A DNA stretch of 33,343 bases from Thermodesulfobacteriota bacterium (GCA_040756475.1 JBFLZB010000002.1:1-33343); one strand, 5' to 3'; counted from the stretch's first letter, positions 1 through 8,306 are shown. Translations and numbers: made by a program. The notes: generated by a model from the letters alone, not told the origin.

Positions 1-122
1 CCCGGCGCCGGCTGCCGGGCCGTCTGTGCCTTGATCGCCGCGCCTCGGTCGGGGCGCGCCCCGGCCGCCGCGTGCCGGAACGCAGCCCACGTCCGACGGT
101 GCGGACAGGAGGCCAGAGAGCC

Positions 123-1094
123 ATGAACCAACGTCCGTTTCCCGCGGGCCGAGACCGGCCCTTCCGACCTCTTGACGGGGCGGGGCCCCGCCTGCTCGCC
201 GCGGCGGCGGGCATCCTGTGCCTGACCTCGGCCGCCTCCGGCGCGGGGGTCGTCACGGAGGGGGACCGCACCTGGGCGGCCGCCGCGCTCCGGGAGGAGC
301 AGAGCCTCCCCGCGCGGGCGGCCCCCAACACGGTGGGAGTCCTGTACTTTCACAACCGCACCGGTGACGCCGCGCTGGACCCTCTGCAAAAGGGACTTGC
401 CCTCCTGCTGGTGACCGACCTCTCGGCGGTCCGGGGACTCCAGGTGGTGGAGCGGGTGCGGCTCCAGGCCCTGGTGGAAGAGCTCGGGTTGGGGAAGACG
501 GGCCTGGTGGAGGAGGGCTCCGGGCCCCGGGTGGGCCGCCTCCTGGGGGCGCGCTGGCTGGTGGGAGGGATCCTCACCTCGCCTGCTCCCGCGGCGGTTA
601 GGGCCGAACCCCGCGTGCTCGACGTACCCCAGGGGGTACCCACCGGGCTCCCAGGCGCCGAGGGGGAGCTGGCCGAGTTCTTCCGGGTGCAGAAGGATCT
701 CCTCTTCCAGATTCTGGGCTTCCTCGAGGTGCGCCTGACCCCCTCCGAGGAGAGGCGCCTGCGAAGGCCCTGCACCCGAAGCCTGGCGGCGCTCCTGGAT
801 CTCTCCCGCGCCGTGGGCGCCTCGGACGCCGGAGACTACGGGGGCGCGGCCGCCTACTACGAGAGCGCCCTGCGGGAGGACCCGGGCGTGTGCCTCGCGG
901 GCGACGCCCTGCGGGACCTGCGGCGCCGCGGCCTGGTGAGCCCCCGCGCCGAGGCCGGCGAGCTCTTGGAGAGCCTGCGCAGCAGCACCTCGCTCACCGA
1001 CGCCCTCACCCCCAAGGACGCGCTGCGCCGCGGCGCGCCCGCGGCGGGAACCCGGAGCGTTCCCGTGGAGGTCCGCATCGATTTTCCCCAGTAG
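123..1094 (+). CDS. CsgG-like periplasmic protein
   Basis: A 323-residue protein of unknown specific role. The ATG is chosen because AGGAGG lies 9 bases upstream; the frame is open to about position 72. The N-terminus is basic, followed by a hydrophobic stretch (about residues 23-40) ending in ASGA, so it is probably exported. Residues about 68-150 form a CsgG/curli-type core: NTVGVLYFHNRTG, then VVERVRLQALVEELGLG and RVGRLLGARWLVGG. The same VVER...L..EL.LG...RLGRL.GAR pattern recurs in the two minus-strand neighbours at 2480-2980 and 2977-4923. The C-terminal third contains a possible TPR-like helical pair (about residues 235-275). The gene precedes a beta-barrel gene by 42 bases, so they probably form an operon. 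CsgG relatives make outer-membrane pores or envelope assembly factors; which applies here is inference. Confidence 0.8.
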   Translation: MNQRPFPAGRDRPFRPLDGAGPRLLAAAAGILCLTSAASGAGVVTEGDRTWAAAALREEQSLPARAAPNTVGVLYFHNRTGDAALDPLQKGLALLLVTDLSAVRGLQVVERVRLQALVEELGLGKTGLVEEGSGPRVGRLLGARWLVGGILTSPAPAAVRAEPRVLDVPQGVPTGLPGAEGELAEFFRVQKDLLFQILGFLEVRLTPSEERRLRRPCTRSLAALLDLSRAVGASDAGDYGGAAAYYESALREDPGVCLAGDALRDLRRRGLVSPRAEAGELLESLRSSTSLTDALTPKDALRRGAPAAGTRSVPVEVRIDFPQ

Positions 1095-1136
1095 CGGCCC
1101 AAGGGGCGTTACGGGCTCGTGGAGAAAGAGGCAGCC

Positions 1137-2342
1137 ATGCGTCATGGGCAGACTCTGAAGCGGTGGAAGGCACCTGTTGCGGCCGGCGCGGCGCTCGGGG
1201 CGGGGGGCGCCCTGATCGCCCTGGTCGCACTGGTCGCACTGGTCGCACTGGTCGCGATGCCGCGGCCCGCGAAGGCCGCGGAGACCACGGCGTCCTCGGG
1301 CTTTGCGGTCCACCCCTGGTGGGGCTCGGGGGAGCGGGCGGTTCAGTTCTACGTCCCCGCCGAGGTGGAGTACCGGGCGGGTCCCTTCGCCGCCGGACTC
1401 CTCACCGCCTACGCCCACACCTGGCGCCGGGGCTCCGGGGGGGAGGACGCCTCCCTCTCCGCCCTGCTGGACACCAAGCTCACCACCTCGTACTCGGCCG
1501 TGGGCCGGCTGCCCGTGGACGTCCTCCTGGGACTCGACCTCAACCTCCCCACGGGAAAGACGCGCCTGAGCCGCCGGGAGGCCTCCCTGGTGATGGATCC
1601 GGATCTCGTGCCGATCACTTCCTTCGGGGAGGGGTTCAACGCAAATCCCACCCTGGCGCTGGCCCGCTCCTGGGGGGCGGTGGCGGCGGGCGTGGGGGCG
1701 GGGTACGCGTGGCGCGGGTCCTACGACCTGGGCTCGGCCGCCGGGGGCGACGACTACGACCCGGGCGACGTGGTGACCCTTTCGGCCGAGGTGCGCTGGG
1801 CGTTCGCCCCCACGTGGGAGGCGCGGCTGGCGGGGGGCTACGCGCGGTACGGCCGCGACGAACTCGACGGGAAAGAGGTGCTGGGGGAGGGAGACTTCTG
1901 GAGTCTTCTTGCCGGATGCAGCCGGGACTGGGGCCGCTGGTCCGCCTCGGCGGACGTGCAGGGAATCTTCCGGCAGAAGAGCGAGGTCCTCTCGGCCGAC
2001 GGCACCCTGGGCACCGAGCCCGAGCGCAGCCGCGGCCCCGAGTGGCGGGGCGCGGCGCGCGCCGGCTATGCCCTGGACGACGCCACGCGCCTGACCGCCG
2101 CCCTGGAAGGGCAGTACACCGCGGAAAACGGGTACTCGGACGACTCTCCATTCTTCGTGGGCAGCCGGGAGCGCGTGGCGCTGACCGCAGGCGTGGGGCG
2201 GCAGTTCGCCTCCGTCTGGGAGGCCCAGGCCGACCTGGGGGGGTTCTACCTCCACACCGAAGAGAGCCGGCTCGCGCCCGCCCTGGACGCGGGAACCTAC
2301 CTGGGGCTCGTGGTCCGGGCGTTGGTGACGGTCCGGTTCTAG
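1137..2342 (+). CDS. Outer-membrane beta-barrel protein
   Basis: About 401 residues. The ATG at 1137 is preferred over GTG 1119 because GGAGAAAGAGG precedes it. The N-terminus is a signal peptide whose hydrophobic core is a literal ALV repeat (residues about 24-41), with a likely cut near AKA|AET. The mature part is a run of short amphipathic strands with alternating aromatic residues and G/D/N turns, and it ends in LVTVRF; a terminal phenylalanine is the usual outer-membrane insertion signal. I see no plug, OmpA or enzyme domain, so this is a transporter-like or structural barrel of unknown ligand. It follows the CsgG-like gene and faces a four-gene operon that holds two more CsgG-like proteins, so it may be the outer-membrane partner of that system (inference). 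Confidence 0.8.
   Translation: MRHGQTLKRWKAPVAAGAALGAGGALIALVALVALVALVAMPRPAKAAETTASSGFAVHPWWGSGERAVQFYVPAEVEYRAGPFAAGLLTAYAHTWRRGSGGEDASLSALLDTKLTTSYSAVGRLPVDVLLGLDLNLPTGKTRLSRREASLVMDPDLVPITSFGEGFNANPTLALARSWGAVAAGVGAGYAWRGSYDLGSAAGGDDYDPGDVVTLSAEVRWAFAPTWEARLAGGYARYGRDELDGKEVLGEGDFWSLLAGCSRDWGRWSASADVQGIFRQKSEVLSADGTLGTEPERSRGPEWRGAARAGYALDDATRLTAALEGQYTAENGYSDDSPFFVGSRERVALTAGVGRQFASVWEAQADLGGFYLHTEESRLAPALDAGTYLGLVVRALVTVRF
1212..1256 (+). repeat. 9-bp tandem repeat inside a signal peptide
   Basis: Five head-to-tail copies of a 9-bp unit (CTGATCGCC, then three CTGGTCGCA, then CTGGTCGCG) encode the hydrophobic core of the barrel's signal peptide. Gain or loss of a unit keeps the frame and changes the core by three residues. 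Confidence 0.9.
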
Positions 2343-2351
2343 GGGGCCGCT

Positions 2352-2380
2352 GGACGGGATGACAGGATGGGCAGGATGGG
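2352..2380. repeat. Intergenic 9-mer repeat, single arm
   Basis: Imperfect tandem copies of the unit ACAGGATG(G/A) start 9 bases after the barrel stop codon. The same unit recurs as inverted pairs in the Hdr-Met cluster (23576-27253). No good complementary arm is seen nearby here. Confidence 0.8.
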
Positions 2381-2440
2381 GGAGCGGGGGGAGTCGTGCC
2401 GCAATGCGCGGTTCCGGCTGGTACGGCGGCACGGGTTCTC

Positions 2441-2476
2441 GGTCGGAATCGGAATCGGTATCGGGATAGAAATCGC
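2441..2476. repeat. Intergenic hexamer repeat (ATCGGN)
   Basis: Copies of ATCGGA/ATCGGT with drift lie between the convergent barrel and lipoprotein genes. It is the same family as the hairpin at 14922-14987. Confidence 0.75.
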
Positions 2477-2479
2477 TCC

Positions 2480-2980
2480 TCACCGTCCTGCCGCGAGGGC
2501 GCTCGCCGCATCGTCGGCAGCGCGCAGGAGGGCGGTCCAGTCGCCGGCGGGGCCGGTGCCCTGGGCTGCCTGGAGAATCTTGCCGGTTTCCACGTCCACC
2601 AGGCGAAGATCCACCCGCACCTGCCCCCCGAAACTCTGGTAGCCGCCGAACACCATCTGCCGGGCGCCGGCCAGCCGGCCCAGGCGAAGGCGGGTGGCCT
2701 CGTCGGCGAGCACGCCGGAGCCCAGCTCGAGCTCTGCCAGGAGGGCCGCCAGGCGCTGGCGCTCCACCACCGGGTAGCCCCGAACCCGAAACGCCTCCGC
2801 CGCCTGCCCCCCCAGGACCTCCCCGAGCTCCGGCTGGGTCCGGGCCGCCGTGAGGTCGTCCAGGTCCCACACCGCCACGGGGCCGTGTGGCGGGGCGGGG
2901 GGGACCGAGGCGCAGCCGGCCGCCAGGAAGAGGAGCGCCGCCGCCACCACGGCGGCAACGCGGCCGAGCGGCCTCCTCAT
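2480..2980 (-). CDS. CsgG-like lipoprotein
   Basis: A 166-residue lipoprotein. The start MRRPLGR is followed by a hydrophobic segment and the lipobox LAAGC (Cys at about 23). The mature part is a compact CsgG/GNA1162-like domain: VAVWDLDDL, then YPVVERQRLAALLAELELG, RLGRLAGAR, and VDLRLVDVETG. This matches the core of the protein encoded immediately upstream (residues about 420-560) and the plus-strand gene at 123-1094. The start codon overlaps the stop of the upstream gene by 4 bases (ATGA), so translation is coupled. It is the last gene of the minus-strand operon. It is probably anchored in the outer membrane and works with the larger CsgG-containing protein; no enzymatic residues are visible. 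Confidence 0.82.
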   Translation of the reverse strand: MRRPLGRVAAVVAAALLFLAAGCASVPPAPPHGPVAVWDLDDLTAARTQPELGEVLGGQAAEAFRVRGYPVVERQRLAALLAELELGSGVLADEATRLRLGRLAGARQMVFGGYQSFGGQVRVDLRLVDVETGKILQAAQGTGPAGDWTALLRAADDAASALAAGR

Positions 2981-4923
2981 CGCCGATCCTCGCCGGGGAA
3001 CCGCTCCCGGATCCGGTCGTCCGGCCGGGGGGCGCGCTCCCCCGGCAGCGCCTCGGCATGGCTCAGGCCCGGCTCCACCCGCGCCACCCGCACCCGCCCC
3101 ACGGAGCGGATCTCTCCCTGGAGGAGCTTCCCCCGGTATTCCACGGGTTCGCCCTCTTCCACCAGGTCGAACTCGGTCCCCGGCACGACCCCCTGGGAGG
3201 AGCCGATGTTGAGGAGCACCCGGTCCCCCTCGGCGCGAACCACGTAGCCCTGGAGGGGGTACTGGCGGATCACCGTGCCCAGGATCTCGCGGTTCAGGGC
3301 CAGGACCTCCCGCTCCAGGGCGGCGGCGGTCCCCAGGGTCCGGGTCCAGACCTTCGCCACGGCGGAGGTCTCGGTGTCGATGAGGCGCAAGCTCAAGAGC
3401 GACTCCTGGGGGCCGTGGAGCAGGGTCCCCGTGCCGATGAGGCGGGCGGCGAAGAGCCGTCCGAGGCGAAGCGCCGTTTCCGGGTCGGCGAGCTCGGAGG
3501 AGCCCAGGTTGAGCTCTTCGAGGAGCCGCGCCAGGAGCGCCCGCTCCACCACCTGCACCCGCCCCGAAGCGCCGAGCTGCTCGGTGAGCTGGGTCAGCAG
3601 CACCGCGGAGAACCCGTCGCGATCTGCGAGCCCGCCCTTTTCCTGGACGTCCACGAAGGTCAGCACCATGGGGCCGGAGGTCCAAGGGTCGTCCCTGGTC
3701 GGGGGCGCCTTCTCCCGGCTCCGGAAGCGGGCGGAGAGCTCCTTCACCAACTGGTCCACCCGGCGGCTGCGCTCAGCATCCTTCTGGAGCTCCACCAGCT
3801 CCTGGGCCCGGCGCGCCAGGGTGGCGGCAAAGGGGTCGGTGGCGTCCACCGCCAGAGCCCGGCGGTAGGTTTCCAGAGCCTGGTCCCACCGGCCCTCCTT
3901 CTCGTAGGTCAACCCCTTGTTGGTGGTGGTCTCCACGTCGAAGGGGTTGAGGAGCTCTGCCTTCTCGTAGAGCTCCCGGGCCCGCTCGTACTCTCCCCGG
4001 CCGGCCGCCAGGCGTCCGAGCTGGTTCGAGGCCCGCGCCGCCTGGCTCGGCGGAGCCACCGGCGCCGCGGCGGCCTTGCGATACTCGGCCTCGGCCTGGG
4101 CCGTTTCTCCCCGGGCCAGGAGCACGTCTGCCTTGACCACGTGCGCCGGGGCGCGGCCGGGCGCCTTCTTTTCCACCTCCGCCGCCAGCGCCAGGGCCTT
4201 GTCGGGCTCTCCCCGGCGCGCGTGGACCGCGGCCAGCCCTTCCTTGCCCAGCACCTCCGCGTCCCCGCCCGTGGCCGCCAGCTCGCGGAACACCCGCTCG
4301 GCCTCCGGGAGATCCTTCTGCGCCAGGGCGGCGTTGCCCCGTACCGCCTTTGCCCCGGGGTGGGCGGGGTTTTCCCGGGCCACCGCGTCGCCGATGGCCA
4401 GGGCCACGGCGGGGGCCCGCTGCTGGAGCTTTCGCTCGGCCAGGCGCACGAGCATGGCCTCGGTGGTCTTGCCGCCCCCCTCGAAGCGGTCCAGAACCCG
4501 GCGCCCCGGGCCCAGCACGCAGGCGGTGGGCAGCACGATCTCCGCGCCGTAGCGCTCGCTCACCGCGCCTTCGTCGAGGAGGATGGGAAAGGACAGGCCC
4601 GCGGCGGCTGCCGACTGGGCCGCCGCCGCGGCGGGCGAGGTGGTGATGCCCCACACGGCGAGCGCCCCCGGCGGGAAGGTCTTGGCCAGCCGGTCCAGGG
4701 TGACGAGGCCCTCCTGGCTCGGCCGGGAGTCCACGTCGAAGAACCAGAGCACGAGCAAGGGCAGCTCTTCGGCGGACCGAAGGTCGAAGATCTGTCCCTT
4801 GAGGTCCTTCAGCACGAACTGCGGCGCCTCGTGGCCCGGCAGGGGTTTGGCCAGGCCGGGCGCCCCAAAGGCGGTCACGAGGACGAGGGCGGCTATCCAC
4901 GCGGGCAGGGCGGATGGTTTCAC
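2977..4923 (-). CDS. Thioredoxin-like/TPR/CsgG multidomain exported protein
   Basis: A 648-residue exported protein. Signal peptide about 1-25 (cut near GLA|KP). Residues about 28-165 are an AhpC/TlpA-type thioredoxin fold (GHEAPQFVLKDLKG, LLVLWFFDVDSRPS, GVSFPILLDEG-like, PTACVLGPGRRV), but the CXXC redox pair is absent: the site reads FFDVDSRPS. Residues about 175-395 are TPR-like repeats, including NPFDVETTTNKGLTYEKEGR and ALAVDATDPFA. Residues about 415-560 form a CsgG-like domain with VVERALLARLLEELNLG and RLGRLFAAR. The C-terminal 80 residues are strand-rich (VVRAEGDRVLLNIGSSQGVVPG), reminiscent of the C-terminal domain seen with FlgT/CsgG-like proteins. It lies 16 bases downstream of the kinase gene. 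Probable role: a periplasmic assembly scaffold rather than an oxidoreductase (inference). Confidence 0.85.
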   Translation of the reverse strand: MKPSALPAWIAALVLVTAFGAPGLAKPLPGHEAPQFVLKDLKGQIFDLRSAEELPLLVLWFFDVDSRPSQEGLVTLDRLAKTFPPGALAVWGITTSPAAAAAQSAAAAGLSFPILLDEGAVSERYGAEIVLPTACVLGPGRRVLDRFEGGGKTTEAMLVRLAERKLQQRAPAVALAIGDAVARENPAHPGAKAVRGNAALAQKDLPEAERVFRELAATGGDAEVLGKEGLAAVHARRGEPDKALALAAEVEKKAPGRAPAHVVKADVLLARGETAQAEAEYRKAAAAPVAPPSQAARASNQLGRLAAGRGEYERARELYEKAELLNPFDVETTTNKGLTYEKEGRWDQALETYRRALAVDATDPFAATLARRAQELVELQKDAERSRRVDQLVKELSARFRSREKAPPTRDDPWTSGPMVLTFVDVQEKGGLADRDGFSAVLLTQLTEQLGASGRVQVVERALLARLLEELNLGSSELADPETALRLGRLFAARLIGTGTLLHGPQESLLSLRLIDTETSAVAKVWTRTLGTAAALEREVLALNREILGTVIRQYPLQGYVVRAEGDRVLLNIGSSQGVVPGTEFDLVEEGEPVEYRGKLLQGEIRSVGRVRVARVEPGLSHAEALPGERAPRPDDRIRERFPGEDRR

Positions 4924-4939
4924 GGCGGTCCTCCTGTGG

Positions 4940-6181
4940 TCAGTTCCCCGAGTCCTCCACGGGGGCCAGCTCTATGGAAAGAGGCGTCTCGCCCTCGGCC
5001 TTTACCAGCACCCGCGCCTCCCAGTCGCCCCGGCCGGGGTAGGTGAGGCGCACGTCGTGGCGGCCCGCGGCCACCGAGAGGGTCGCCGGAGTGAGCCCCT
5101 GGAAGGCCCCGCCCACGAAGAGCTGGGCGCCGGGCGGAGCGGTCTCGATGCGCAGGGTGCCGTACTGCGCCGGAGGGGGCTCCGGTCGGCTGGCAAAGTA
5201 GAGGCCGGCCCCAGCCGCGAGTACGCCTGCGGCGAGCGCCGCCCCCCACGCGGCCCGGCGCCGGGGCGTTGTGGCGCGGGCCCCTCCGGAAGCCGGCTGG
5301 ACGGAGCCCGCGAGATGCGCCCGCAGGGCTTGTGCCAGGGCCGCCGCCGTGGGGAAGCGCGCCTGGGGGTCCTTCTGGAGGCAGCGCAGGATGATGTTTT
5401 CGAGCTCCCGGGGCAGCGCAGGATTTCGCCGGCAGGGTGCCTCGGGCTCCTTGTGGGCAATGGCGAAGAAGACCGCGGCCAGGTTGTCCCCCGCAAAGGG
5501 CTTGGCCCCCGTGGCGAGCTCATAGAGGATGATGCCCAGGGAGAAGAGGTCCGAGCGCGCGTCCACCGGTTGGCCGGCCACCTGCTCGGGAGACATGTAG
5601 CTCGGGGTGCCCAGGATCTGCCCCACCTCGGTCCGGTCCCCGGGGGCCAGGCTCTCGATCCGGGCGATCCCGAAGTCGGTGATCTTGATGCGGCCGTCGG
5701 AGCGGATGAGGATGTTGCCCGGCTTGACGTCCCGGTGGACGATGCCCTTGGTGTGGGCCTCCTCCAGGGCCTCGGCCACGGTGGCCCCGAGCTCGGCCAC
5801 CTCCGCCGGAGCCAGCCTCCGGTTCTTGGCCGCCTGGCTGAGGGACTCCCCCTCCACGAGCTCCATGGCGATGTAGACGGTGCCGTCGGCCGTGTCCACG
5901 TTGAAGACCCGGACGGTGTTGGGGTGCTCCAGGCGCCCCAGGGCTTTCGCCTCGGAGAGGAACCGGCGCACGAGCCCCTCGTCGGAGAGCCGTTCCCGGC
6001 GCAGCACCTTGAGGGCCACGTCCACGTCGAGGTTGGGGTCGTGGGCGCGGTAGACCACGCCCACGCTCCCGCTCCCGATCTCACTGAGGATTCGGTACCG
6101 CCCCACGGCTTCCACGTCATGCCTCGGTGCTTCGCGGTGGGCCTTGTTTCGTTGCCCGTTCGTTTCCCGATCATCGGGCAT
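4940..6181 (-). CDS. Transmembrane Ser/Thr protein kinase with C-terminal PEGA domain
   Basis: A 413-residue Hanks-type kinase, probably active: glycine loop GSGSVG (36-41), lysine K58 in VALKVL, catalytic HRDVKPGN (149-156), DFG (169-171), SPE (197-199). One transmembrane helix (about 311-329) is followed by a PEGA domain (about 340-408, TLRIETAPPGAQLFVGG), so the kinase is cytoplasmic and the PEGA domain extracytoplasmic. The ATG overlaps the upstream protease gene by 11 bases. The first 25 codons are low in complexity and partly made of heptamer-like repeats, so a start nearer GRYRILSEIG is possible. Kinases of this design sense envelope state; its neighbours (an exported protease and CsgG-like proteins) suggest that it regulates that envelope system. 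Confidence 0.93.
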   Translation of the reverse strand: MPDDRETNGQRNKAHREAPRHDVEAVGRYRILSEIGSGSVGVVYRAHDPNLDVDVALKVLRRERLSDEGLVRRFLSEAKALGRLEHPNTVRVFNVDTADGTVYIAMELVEGESLSQAAKNRRLAPAEVAELGATVAEALEEAHTKGIVHRDVKPGNILIRSDGRIKITDFGIARIESLAPGDRTEVGQILGTPSYMSPEQVAGQPVDARSDLFSLGIILYELATGAKPFAGDNLAAVFFAIAHKEPEAPCRRNPALPRELENIILRCLQKDPQARFPTAAALAQALRAHLAGSVQPASGGARATTPRRRAAWGAALAAGVLAAGAGLYFASRPEPPPAQYGTLRIETAPPGAQLFVGGAFQGLTPATLSVAAGRHDVRLTYPGRGDWEARVLVKAEGETPLSIELAPVEDSGN

Positions 6182-7130
6182 CGGGTCGCCCCAGGAAGCG
6201 GAGCACGGTTTGCGCCGGGATCACGAACCCGCGCGTCTCGTCCGCCTTGAGACGTCCCCGCACTACCCCTGAGAGCCTGCCCTCCCCGTCGAAGAGCGGG
6301 CTCCCGCTGCTCCCGGGCGGCGTGGGCAGGTCCACCTCCCAGAGCACTGCGGTACCCATGCGGCGCATGGGCAGGAGCAGGCGCCCCTCCCGCACGGTGG
6401 TCTCCCCCGGCGCGGTGCAACCCACCGCGTAGACCGGGTCTCCCTCCCCCACTGCGAGGCGGGCGTTAAGGGTCTCCACGTGCGGTCCAAATCCGTTGCC
6501 TCCGGGCACGGGCCCGGTCCGGAACAGGGCAAGGTCTTCCTCCGGGTCGGTGCGCACCCGGTGCCCCGGGACGCGGCCTCCCCCCGGCCACACCACGGTT
6601 ACCGTATCGGCCCCTTCGAGGCCGTGGGCCGTGGTGAGCACCGTGCCCGCGCCGTCTACGGCAAAGCCGGAGGACTGGCGCGGGCCGTCGGGCCCGTGGG
6701 ACAGCAGGCACACGACCGAGGGCCGGCGCGCCAGCACGGCCGCCGGGATCGGTACCCGGGGTAGGGGAGGCGCCTGCGAGCCGTCCCGGGCGTAGCGCTC
6801 CAGCACGCGCTCCAGGGCTTTCTCCCAGGGCTCGGCCAGGGTCGCCGGGACCACCGACACCGACTCCACGCAGGTCGCCAACGCGGAGCAGGGGCGCAGG
6901 GCGAGGTTCCAGTCCTGCTCCCCCCGCCGTCCCTCCAGCCGCGTGCCCCCCTCCGGGAGCTCCCACCGGCGGACCTCGAATCCGGACCGTTCGAGCCACC
7001 GGCCGATGACGATTCCGGTCTCCGGCAACGGATAGGGCCACCGCACCCCCTCGGCGAGGGCGGCCGCGGATCCGGCCAGGGTCAACGCGCAAGCCGCGGC
7101 CCCAAGGGTGCGCAGGAGCAGGCTCCTCAC
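6171..7130 (-). CDS. Exported trypsin-like serine protease
   Basis: A 319-residue protein with a signal peptide (about 1-27, ALAEG). Residues about 130-310 form a trypsin-like (S1C/Deg-type) domain with the catalytic triad visible: H169 in LTTAHG, D199 in EEDLALF, S277 in GSSGSPLF. No PDZ domain follows, unlike DegP/DegQ. The N-terminal 110 residues (a tryptophan-rich region with a possible disulfide C81/C87) are not recognised. It is the first gene of a four-gene operon and overlaps the kinase gene. A periplasmic protease beside a sensor kinase suggests quality control or proteolytic signalling (inference). Confidence 0.88.
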   Translation of the reverse strand: MRSLLLRTLGAAACALTLAGSAAALAEGVRWPYPLPETGIVIGRWLERSGFEVRRWELPEGGTRLEGRRGEQDWNLALRPCSALATCVESVSVVPATLAEPWEKALERVLERYARDGSQAPPLPRVPIPAAVLARRPSVVCLLSHGPDGPRQSSGFAVDGAGTVLTTAHGLEGADTVTVVWPGGGRVPGHRVRTDPEEDLALFRTGPVPGGNGFGPHVETLNARLAVGEGDPVYAVGCTAPGETTVREGRLLLPMRRMGTAVLWEVDLPTPPGSSGSPLFDGEGRLSGVVRGRLKADETRGFVIPAQTVLRFLGRPDAR

Positions 7131-7179
7131 GGCGGGACCGGCCTCCCGATGGGTCGAGGTCGAGGGCTTCGAGGGCTAC

Positions 7180-7207
7180 AGTGTACGCCCTTTCGGAGCT
7201 TTGCAAA
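7180..7207 (-). promoter_or_regulatory. Possible sigma-70 promoter for the protease-kinase operon
   Basis: On the minus strand TTTGCA (7207-7202), 16 bases, then TACACT (7185-7180). The match is moderate. It lies 50-77 bases before the protease start codon. Confidence 0.35.
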
Positions 7208-7209
7208 GC
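7198..7209. promoter_or_regulatory. 12-bp perfect palindrome between divergent promoters
   Basis: GCTTTGCAAAGC is a perfect palindrome. It overlaps the -35 of the minus-strand promoter and ends 12 bases before the -35 of the livF promoter, which is a suitable place for an operator controlling both directions. Confidence 0.4.
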
Positions 7210-7220
7210 GAGCCCCGCGC

Positions 7221-7249
7221 TTGACCTTGGAAACCCCGAACCGTAAGAT
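7221..7249 (+). promoter_or_regulatory. Sigma-70-type promoter upstream of livF
   Basis: TTGACC (7221-7226), 17 bases, TAAGAT (7244-7249). Five of six and four of six bases match the consensus. The livF start lies 73 bases downstream. Confidence 0.6.
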
Positions 7250-7321
7250 TTCCGCCTTCGGTGGTCGTGTTCGCCCGGGGCCCGGCGGGTCCCGCCTTCC
7301 CCACCCGCGGAGAGTCCCTCG

Positions 7322-8029
7322 ATGCTCGAGCTTCGCGAGATCCAGACCTACTACGGGAACATCCAGGCACTCAAGGGGGTTTCCCTGCGCGTGGAGGAAG
7401 GGGAAATCATCACCCTGATCGGGGCCAACGGAGCGGGCAAGAGCACCACCCTCATGTCGATTTGCGGCATCGCGCCTCCCCGGGGGGGGGAGATCCTCTT
7501 CCGGGGGAAGCCCATCCACGGCCGCACCCCCGACGAGATCGTGGCCCTGGGGATTTCCCAGGTGCCGGAGGGCCGCCGCATCTTCCCCCTCCTCACCGTG
7601 GCGGAGAACCTGGACATGGGGGCCTTCCTGCGGCGCGACAAGGGGGGTATCAAGGAAGACCTGTCCCACGTCTACGAGCTCTTCCCCATCCTGGCCGAGC
7701 GGCGCCACCAGGCAGGGGGCACCCTGAGCGGGGGCGAGCAGCAGATGCTCGCCATCTCGCGGGCGCTCATGGCACGCCCCCGGCTTCTCCTCCTGGACGA
7801 GCCCTCCCTGGGGCTCGCGCCGCTGATCGTCAAGCGCATCTTCGACATCGTGCGGCGGATCAACCGGGAGGGAGGGACGACCATCTTCCTCGTGGAGCAG
7901 AACGCCAACCTGGCCCTCCAGTTGGCCCACCGGGGCTACGTGATGGAGACCGGGCGCATCACCCTGGAGGACCGGGCCGACCGGCTCCTGGCGAACGAAG
8001 ACGTCCGAAGGGCCTACCTGGGCCTGTAA
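7322..8029 (+). CDS. livF: Branched-chain amino acid ABC transporter ATPase LivF
   Basis: A 235-residue ABC ATPase of the LivF family. Walker A GANGAGKST (about 37-45), signature LSGGEQQ, Walker B LLLLDEPSLGLAP, and the family-typical VEQN in place of the H-loop histidine. ITLEDRADRLLANEDVRRAYLGL is the usual LivF end. It would pair with LivG to drive LivHM. It lies ahead of livK rather than at the end of the operon and has its own promoter, so it may be transcribed separately. Confidence 0.95.
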   Translation: MLELREIQTYYGNIQALKGVSLRVEEGEIITLIGANGAGKSTTLMSICGIAPPRGGEILFRGKPIHGRTPDEIVALGISQVPEGRRIFPLLTVAENLDMGAFLRRDKGGIKEDLSHVYELFPILAERRHQAGGTLSGGEQQMLAISRALMARPRLLLLDEPSLGLAPLIVKRIFDIVRRINREGGTTIFLVEQNANLALQLAHRGYVMETGRITLEDRADRLLANEDVRRAYLGL

Positions 8030-8198
8030 CGCCCGTCGCGGAGAGCGGGGGGATTCGCGCGCCGAAACAGGCCCGCCGCCGAGAACCGCAGCCAGCGGGG
8101 GCCCGGGGGTGGAGGGGGGAGACGGGCCCCCGGCGCCCCGCGCGGCCCCCCCCGGGAGCGGGCTGGGAAGCCGGGTCGGCACGCCGGCGGGAACGCGG

Positions 8199-8227
8199 TT
8201 GACGCCTGGAAGCGCTCCTGTTACAAG
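8199..8227 (+). promoter_or_regulatory. livK: Sigma-70-type promoter upstream of livK
   Basis: TTGACG (8199-8204), 17 bases, TACAAG (8222-8227), 80 bases before the livK start. It gives livKHMG its own transcription start. Confidence 0.55.
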
Positions 8228-8306
8228 ACCTCAGGCCCGGGACGGTCCGGGCGCTTGTTTGATGCGCCCAAACTTTTGGGCAGACACACCACGCAAGGAG
8301 GGAAAG

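Noticed and set aside
1-122. Terminator-like GC-rich inverted bases at the window start
   Set aside because: Short, without a T run, and the preceding gene is not visible, so no call can be supported.
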